This document shows, piece by piece, positions 59,340 through 64,000 of a stretch of 64,000 nt of DNA. This stretch comes from Candidatus Phocaeicola excrementigallinarum (GTDB lineage: Bacteria > Bacteroidota > Bacteroidia > Bacteroidales > Bacteroidaceae). The position numbers and the translations under genes were made by a program. The stretch spans positions 1-64,000 of the forward strand of contig DWVR01000084.1 in assembly GCA_019120125.1 (NCBI GenBank). Reading direction: 5' to 3'. How positions within the stretch are numbered: the first letter of the stretch is position 1; every line of letters begins with the position of its first letter. Below the pieces are notes generated by a model. It was not told the DNA's origin. It saw only the letters and a program-made list of their open reading frames with translations, and ran no database searches.

Positions 59340-60311
59340 TTATTTCACATAGGTTCCGTCAATATGGCGGTAGCCTTTCAGAAAATCATTGATGTGCATA
59401 CGCTTCTTGCCTGCCAGCTGTAGGGAAATCACTTTGATGTAACCGTCGGCTGAAGCGATACGGAAGTCTGTCTTTCCGTCAGTCTCGATGGTTCCCGGTG
59501 CGGCGGAAGGTGTGCCGGACACTTTTTCGGCCTCGAATACTTTCATTGTGACGGGTTGTTTTCTGTCTTCGTGCAGCTCTGTCCATGCGCCGGGATAGGG
59601 AGAAAGGCCACGGATGAAGTCATAAATCCGTTTGGTCTCTTTTGTCCAGTCGATACGGCAGGTTTCCTTGAATATTTTTGGAGCCGGATGCAGTTCGGTC
59701 CCTTCCGCGAGTGTTTCTTGCGGAGTGGTCTTTATGTGACCGGTCAGAATGGTGTCCACGGTTTTTAATACCAGGTCTCCTCCCAACATCATCAGTTTGT
59801 CGTACACTATTCCCACATTGTCGGTGTCAGCGATGGGCACACGCACTTGGTCGATAATCTCACCCGTGTCAATCTCATGTTTCAGGAAAAAGGTGGTGAT
59901 GCCCGTTTCTGTCTCTCCGTTGATGACGGCCCAGTTGATGGGGGCGGCTCCACGGTATTGTGGCAGCAGGGAGGCATGGAGGTTGAATGTTCCCAGCCGG
60001 GGCATGTCCCATACCACTTCAGGGAGCATGCGGAAAGCCACCACAATTTGCAGGTCGGCGTGCAGTGAGCGCAGTTCTTCCACGAAAGATTCATCTTTCA
60101 GCTTCTCGGGTTGCAGCACTTTCAGCCCTTGTGCGGTGGCATATTGTTTCACGGGACTCGGTTGGAGCACACTGCCGTGCCTTCCCATCGGCTTGTCGGG
60201 CATGGTGATTACGCCGACTACATTGTATCCGTCTTCCACAAGGCGTCTCAGACTCTCCACGGCAAATTCGGGAGTGCCCATATACACGATTCTCAAGTCT
60301 TTCTTTTCCAT
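59340..60311 (-). CDS. fmt: Methionyl-tRNA formyltransferase
   Basis: MEKKDLRIVYMGTPEFAVESLRRLVEDGYNVVGVITMPDKPMGRH; FNLHASLLPQYRGAAPINWAVINGETETGIT; start trimmed. Confidence 0.96.
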   Translation of the reverse strand: MEKKDLRIVYMGTPEFAVESLRRLVEDGYNVVGVITMPDKPMGRHGSVLQPSPVKQYATAQGLKVLQPEKLKDESFVEELRSLHADLQIVVAFRMLPEVVWDMPRLGTFNLHASLLPQYRGAAPINWAVINGETETGITTFFLKHEIDTGEIIDQVRVPIADTDNVGIVYDKLMMLGGDLVLKTVDTILTGHIKTTPQETLAEGTELHPAPKIFKETCRIDWTKETKRIYDFIRGLSPYPGAWTELHEDRKQPVTMKVFEAEKVSGTPSAAPGTIETDGKTDFRIASADGYIKVISLQLAGKKRMHINDFLKGYRHIDGTYVK

Positions 60312-60322
60312 TATTTTCCAGT

Positions 60323-62122
60323 TTATTCGGCGGACAAGTCCACCATCATTTGCCGGTATGTGCTCAGCACTTTCGATTTGGAGACACATCCGATGTATAT
60401 ATTGTTTTCGTCCACTACCGGGAGGTTCCATGAATTGGTGGTGTCAAATTTCTCCATGACCACTTCCATGGAGTCGGTCGTGATGATTCTTGCCTGAGGC
60501 GACACCATGAAATCGGCTACATGATAGCGGTGGTAGAGTTCCTGACGGAAAATGATGTTGCGGATGTCGTCCAGCACGACCACGCCTATCAGTTCTTTCT
60601 TGGCGTTGATGACCGGGAACAGGTTGCGGCTTGATTGGGAAATGGTCTTCACCATCTGTCCCAGATCCATTTCCGGACGTACGGTCAGAAAGTCCGTCTC
60701 GATCACGCTGTCCATGTTCATCAGTGTCAGCACCGCCTTGTCCTTGTGGTGTGTGATCAGTTCACCGCTTTTGGCCAGACGCATGGAATAGATGCTGTGT
60801 GGTTCAAATACGATGATGGTCAGATAGGCACATACCGATACGATCATCAGTGGAAGGAAAAGGTCGTAGCCGCCGGTCAGTTCGGCGATGAGGAACACTC
60901 CTGTCAGTGGGGCGTGCATCACACCCGACATCAGGCCGGCCATGCCCATCAAGGCGAAATTCTTTTCCGGAATGTATGTGTCTCCGATATTGAAACTGTT
61001 GCAGACATACGAGAACACGAATCCAGCGATGCATCCCAGAAACAGACTCGGTGCGAAGATACCACCGCATCCTCCTCCGCCGTTGGTCGCGCTGGAAGCA
61101 AACACCTTGAAAAGGATGATCAGTAGCAGGTAAGGTACCAGCAGATGTGCGTTGCCGTAAAACAGAGAGTTGTTCATGACAGTCTCCCATTCCGCGTTCG
61201 ACGTGCCGTTGAGCAGCAGGGAGATGGTATCGTATCCCTCACCGTACATCGGCGGGAACAGAAATATCAGAATACTCAGCATTACGCTGCCTATGACAAA
61301 CTTGACATAAGGGTTTCTGTATCGTCGGAAAATGTTCTCTATCCAGTTCATCGCGCCAGTGAAATACCATGCCACCAGTCCGCAGAAGATTCCTAAAGCG
61401 ATGGCATACGGAATGCGTTCCAGTGAGAAAGGATAGTCCAGATGGAATTGGAACATGGCCTCGGTGCCGGTAAGCACATAGGAGACGGATGCCGCCGTCA
61501 CACTGGTAATCAGCAACGGAAGCAGGAAGGCCATGGTAAGGTCCATCATCAGTACTTCCAGTGTGAACACTACGCCTGCGATAGGGGCTTTGAAGATGCC
61601 GGAGACGGCACCTGCCGCGCCGCAGCCTACCAGCAGCATCAGCGTCTTGTGGTCCATGCGGAACAGGCTGCCCAGGTTGGAGCCGATGGCGGAGCCGGTC
61701 AGCACAATCGGCGCTTCGGCTCCGACTGATCCGCCGAAGCCGATGGTGATGGCGGAGGCACAGACAGACGACCATACGTTATGGCGTTTGATGCGACTCT
61801 GCCTGCGCGAGATGGCGTAAAGAATTTTCGTCACTCCGTGACCGATGTCGTCGCGTACGATTTTCCGTATGAACAGTCCCGTGACAAAGATACCTACAAC
61901 CGGATAGACCAGATACAGCCAGTTGGCCCCCGTGGTATCGAAATTTTCTGTCAGGAATTCCTTGATGTATTCCACCAAGAACTTCAGTATATAAGCGGCC
62001 AATGCCGTAAAGATACCGACCAGAAAGCTCAGTATCAGCACGAACTGCTTGTCTTTGATGTGCTTTTCTCTCCATGTGAGGAGATTCCGCAGGACATTGT
62101 TTTTGTCTTCTGTTATTTTCAC
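60323..62122 (-). CDS. ClC-type chloride channel with C-terminal CBS domains
   Basis: GSVGAEAPIVLTGSAIGSNLG; GGGGCGGIFAPSLFLGCIAG; two CBS-like segments. Confidence 0.93.
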   Translation of the reverse strand: MKITEDKNNVLRNLLTWREKHIKDKQFVLILSFLVGIFTALAAYILKFLVEYIKEFLTENFDTTGANWLYLVYPVVGIFVTGLFIRKIVRDDIGHGVTKILYAISRRQSRIKRHNVWSSVCASAITIGFGGSVGAEAPIVLTGSAIGSNLGSLFRMDHKTLMLLVGCGAAGAVSGIFKAPIAGVVFTLEVLMMDLTMAFLLPLLITSVTAASVSYVLTGTEAMFQFHLDYPFSLERIPYAIALGIFCGLVAWYFTGAMNWIENIFRRYRNPYVKFVIGSVMLSILIFLFPPMYGEGYDTISLLLNGTSNAEWETVMNNSLFYGNAHLLVPYLLLIILFKVFASSATNGGGGCGGIFAPSLFLGCIAGFVFSYVCNSFNIGDTYIPEKNFALMGMAGLMSGVMHAPLTGVFLIAELTGGYDLFLPLMIVSVCAYLTIIVFEPHSIYSMRLAKSGELITHHKDKAVLTLMNMDSVIETDFLTVRPEMDLGQMVKTISQSSRNLFPVINAKKELIGVVVLDDIRNIIFRQELYHRYHVADFMVSPQARIITTDSMEVVMEKFDTTNSWNLPVVDENNIYIGCVSKSKVLSTYRQMMVDLSAE

Positions 62123-62196
62123 AATGGATCTTGATTGGTTAGGAAATCGCGGATGAAGGACAGTCGGAGGACTCGCCTTCCGTCATTCGTCCGGGT

Positions 62197-62763
62197 TTAT
62201 TCTCGGATAATCTTTATTTGTCCTCCTTTACCGAGCTTGATGATGCCCGACGGCTTCGGGTGTCCGGTTTCCTCACGGCGGTAATCCACCACATAGTCGA
62301 CCGCTTTTTTGATCTCGTCGCTTATCTCGCTGAACACTGAGGGAGCCGGATGGCCACTGATATTGGCCGAGGTGGATACGATGGCCTTACGGAAACGGAA
62401 GCAGAGCTGTTTTGAGAATTCTTCGTTTGTCACCCGGATGCCTACGCTTCCGTCCTCAGCGATCAGGTTGTGAGCCAGATTTCTCGCTCCGTCGTAAATA
62501 ATGGTCAAGGGTTTTGTGGTCATTTCAATTAAGTCCCATGCCACTTCGGGAACTTCGTCCACGTAAAAATCCACTTTCACGGGGCTGTCCACCAGTACCA
62601 GCATCGCTTTGCTGTCTGCCCGCCGCTTGATTTCAAAGACGCGTCTCACCGCCTCTTCGTTGGTCGCGTCGCAGCCTATTCCCCAGACTGTATCGGTAGG
62701 ATAGAGAATCACGCCGCCTTTCTGCATGACTTCACACGCTTTTTTGATTTCATCTTTCATCAT
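62197..62763 (-). CDS. Sua5/YciO/YrdC family L-threonylcarbamoyladenylate synthase
   Basis: GGVILYPTDTVWGIGCDATNEEAVRRVFEIKRRADSKAMLVLV; STSANISGHPAP. Confidence 0.94.
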   Translation of the reverse strand: MMKDEIKKACEVMQKGGVILYPTDTVWGIGCDATNEEAVRRVFEIKRRADSKAMLVLVDSPVKVDFYVDEVPEVAWDLIEMTTKPLTIIYDGARNLAHNLIAEDGSVGIRVTNEEFSKQLCFRFRKAIVSTSANISGHPAPSVFSEISDEIKKAVDYVVDYRREETGHPKPSGIIKLGKGGQIKIIRE

Positions 62764-62949
62764 AACTTCTTGACATTAAGTAGCCGGGTAGGGAAGGGTG
62801 TGTTATGATACATCTCAGCATCTTCGTGTCTTTGTGTCCATATTCCGTATTGTACCAGCTCCCCTACGGGCGGCAAAATTACAAATGATTTTTAGGATAA
62901 CCCAAGAAAGTTTGATTAATTTTGCCGGAAATGCTTTCTGTCTTAGCCT

Positions 62950-64000
62950 ATGGACACTTACCGGAAAATCATTCATATTGATATGGACGCCTTCTATGCA
63001 TCGGTGGAACAGCGGGATAATCCTGAGCTGAAAGGGAAGCCCATTGCAGTGGGGCATGCCGAGAAGAGGGGAGTGGTGGCCGCCGCAAGCTATGAGGCCC
63101 GGAGGTTCGGGGTCCGCTCGGCCATGTCGTCGCAAAAGGCCATGAAGCTGTGTCCTCAGCTTATATTCGTACATGGCAGGATGGAGGTGTATAAGGAAGT
63201 TTCCGCGCGCATCCATGCCATTTTTCATGAGTACACGGACTTGGTTGAGCCGCTTTCGCTGGATGAGGCTTTTCTGGATGTGACGGACAACAAGAAACGG
63301 ATTGGACTGGCGGTGGACATTGCCCGTGAAATCAAGCGGCGCATCCGTGAGGAGCTTCATCTGGTGGCTTCGGCCGGAGTGTCGTACAACAAGTTCCTGG
63401 CCAAGGTGGCCTCGGATTACCGCAAGCCGGACGGGTTGTGTACGATTCATCCTGACCAGGCGGAGGAGTTCATTGCCAAATTGCCGATCGAGGCTTTTTG
63501 GGGAGTGGGACCGGTCACGGCGAAGAAGATGCACAAGTTGGGTATCTATAACGGGCAAACCTTGCGCGACTGTTCTCTGGAGATGCTGCAGCGCCAGTTC
63601 GGCAAGATGGGGCAGGTATATCATGATTTTGCCCGGGGCATTGACAACCGTCCGGTGGAGCCGGTCCGCGTGCGTAAGTCAATCGGTTGTGAACATACGC
63701 TGGAAAAGGACATCTCGTTGTCGTCCTCTGTCATCATTGAATTGTATCATGTGGCTTGTGAACTGGTGGAGCGTCTGAAAGCCAAGGATTTCAAGGGATA
63801 TACACTGACCCTGAAAGTGAAGTTCAGCGATTTCACCCAGATTACCCGCAGCCAGAGTGCCTCCTTTCCATTGTGTAGGCTCAACGAGATTCTTCCTTTG
63901 GCCAAGCGTCTGCTGAAGGAAGTGGATTATGCCCGTCGTCCCATCCGTCTGCTTGGCCTGTCAGTCTCGAATCCGAAAGAGGAACATGATTGGGCGAGGG
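62950..64000 (+). CDS. dinB: DNA polymerase IV (partial, runs off the window)
   Basis: MDTYRKIIHIDMDAFYASVEQRDNPELKGKPIAVGH; open to the window end; absent from the ORF track because no stop is reached. Confidence 0.96.
   Translation, partial: MDTYRKIIHIDMDAFYASVEQRDNPELKGKPIAVGHAEKRGVVAAASYEARRFGVRSAMSSQKAMKLCPQLIFVHGRMEVYKEVSARIHAIFHEYTDLVEPLSLDEAFLDVTDNKKRIGLAVDIAREIKRRIREELHLVASAGVSYNKFLAKVASDYRKPDGLCTIHPDQAEEFIAKLPIEAFWGVGPVTAKKMHKLGIYNGQTLRDCSLEMLQRQFGKMGQVYHDFARGIDNRPVEPVRVRKSIGCEHTLEKDISLSSSVIIELYHVACELVERLKAKDFKGYTLTLKVKFSDFTQITRSQSASFPLCRLNEILPLAKRLLKEVDYARRPIRLLGLSVSNPKEEHDWAR

Noticed and set aside
62815-63624. 269-aa ORF on - strand
   Set aside because: Antisense to dinB, which is clearly recognisable on + and open to the window end.

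Overview
The window reads as ordinary Bacteroidales chromosome, Bacteroides/Phocaeicola-like (inferred from TAnnTTTG -7 promoters, GldB, NigD-like, DUF3316 and MacB-type genes, and rpsF-rpsR-rplI order). It holds about 45 protein genes, one tRNA-Leu(UAG), several intrinsic terminators, and no rRNA, CRISPR array, IS element or prophage. Gene content: RlhA-type U32 protein, metA, a CusCBA-like RND efflux operon with a His/Cys-rich leader gene, FKBP and glyS, MATE, topoisomerase IV A, DUF3316 and S41 peptidase, Dcu transporter, M64 peptidase, Lrp, folA-thyA, RsmF-like, a TolC/HlyD/MacB-type exporter operon, ROK kinase, fabI-gldB, FprA, rpsF-rpsR-rplI, MarR, rprXY, a second EF-G-like protein, a PNGase F-like lipoprotein, HemW, glmM, NrnA-like, comEC-rpe, a sigma/anti-sigma/NigD locus, fmt, ClC, a Sua5 family protein and dinB (cut off by the window end). 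Most notable structure: (1) a dispersed intergenic element at four loci, each made of four degenerate 22-bp near-palindromic units (core AAAYGYCNNGRCGTTT, about 88 bp), in which units pair with each other over 14-16 of 16 positions in some loci; (2) a second dispersed family of 3'-end hairpins built on ACAGAGACACGGAGACACAG, placed 9-32 bp after minus-strand stop codons with mismatches that become G.U only on the transcribed strand; (3) an ECF sigma plus an anti-sigma fused to a beta-barrel, divergent from a NigD-like gene (Dma/Das/NigD type); (4) an EF-G paralogue with a degenerate GTPase centre. All calls come from reading sequence and translated ORFs; no database search was run.
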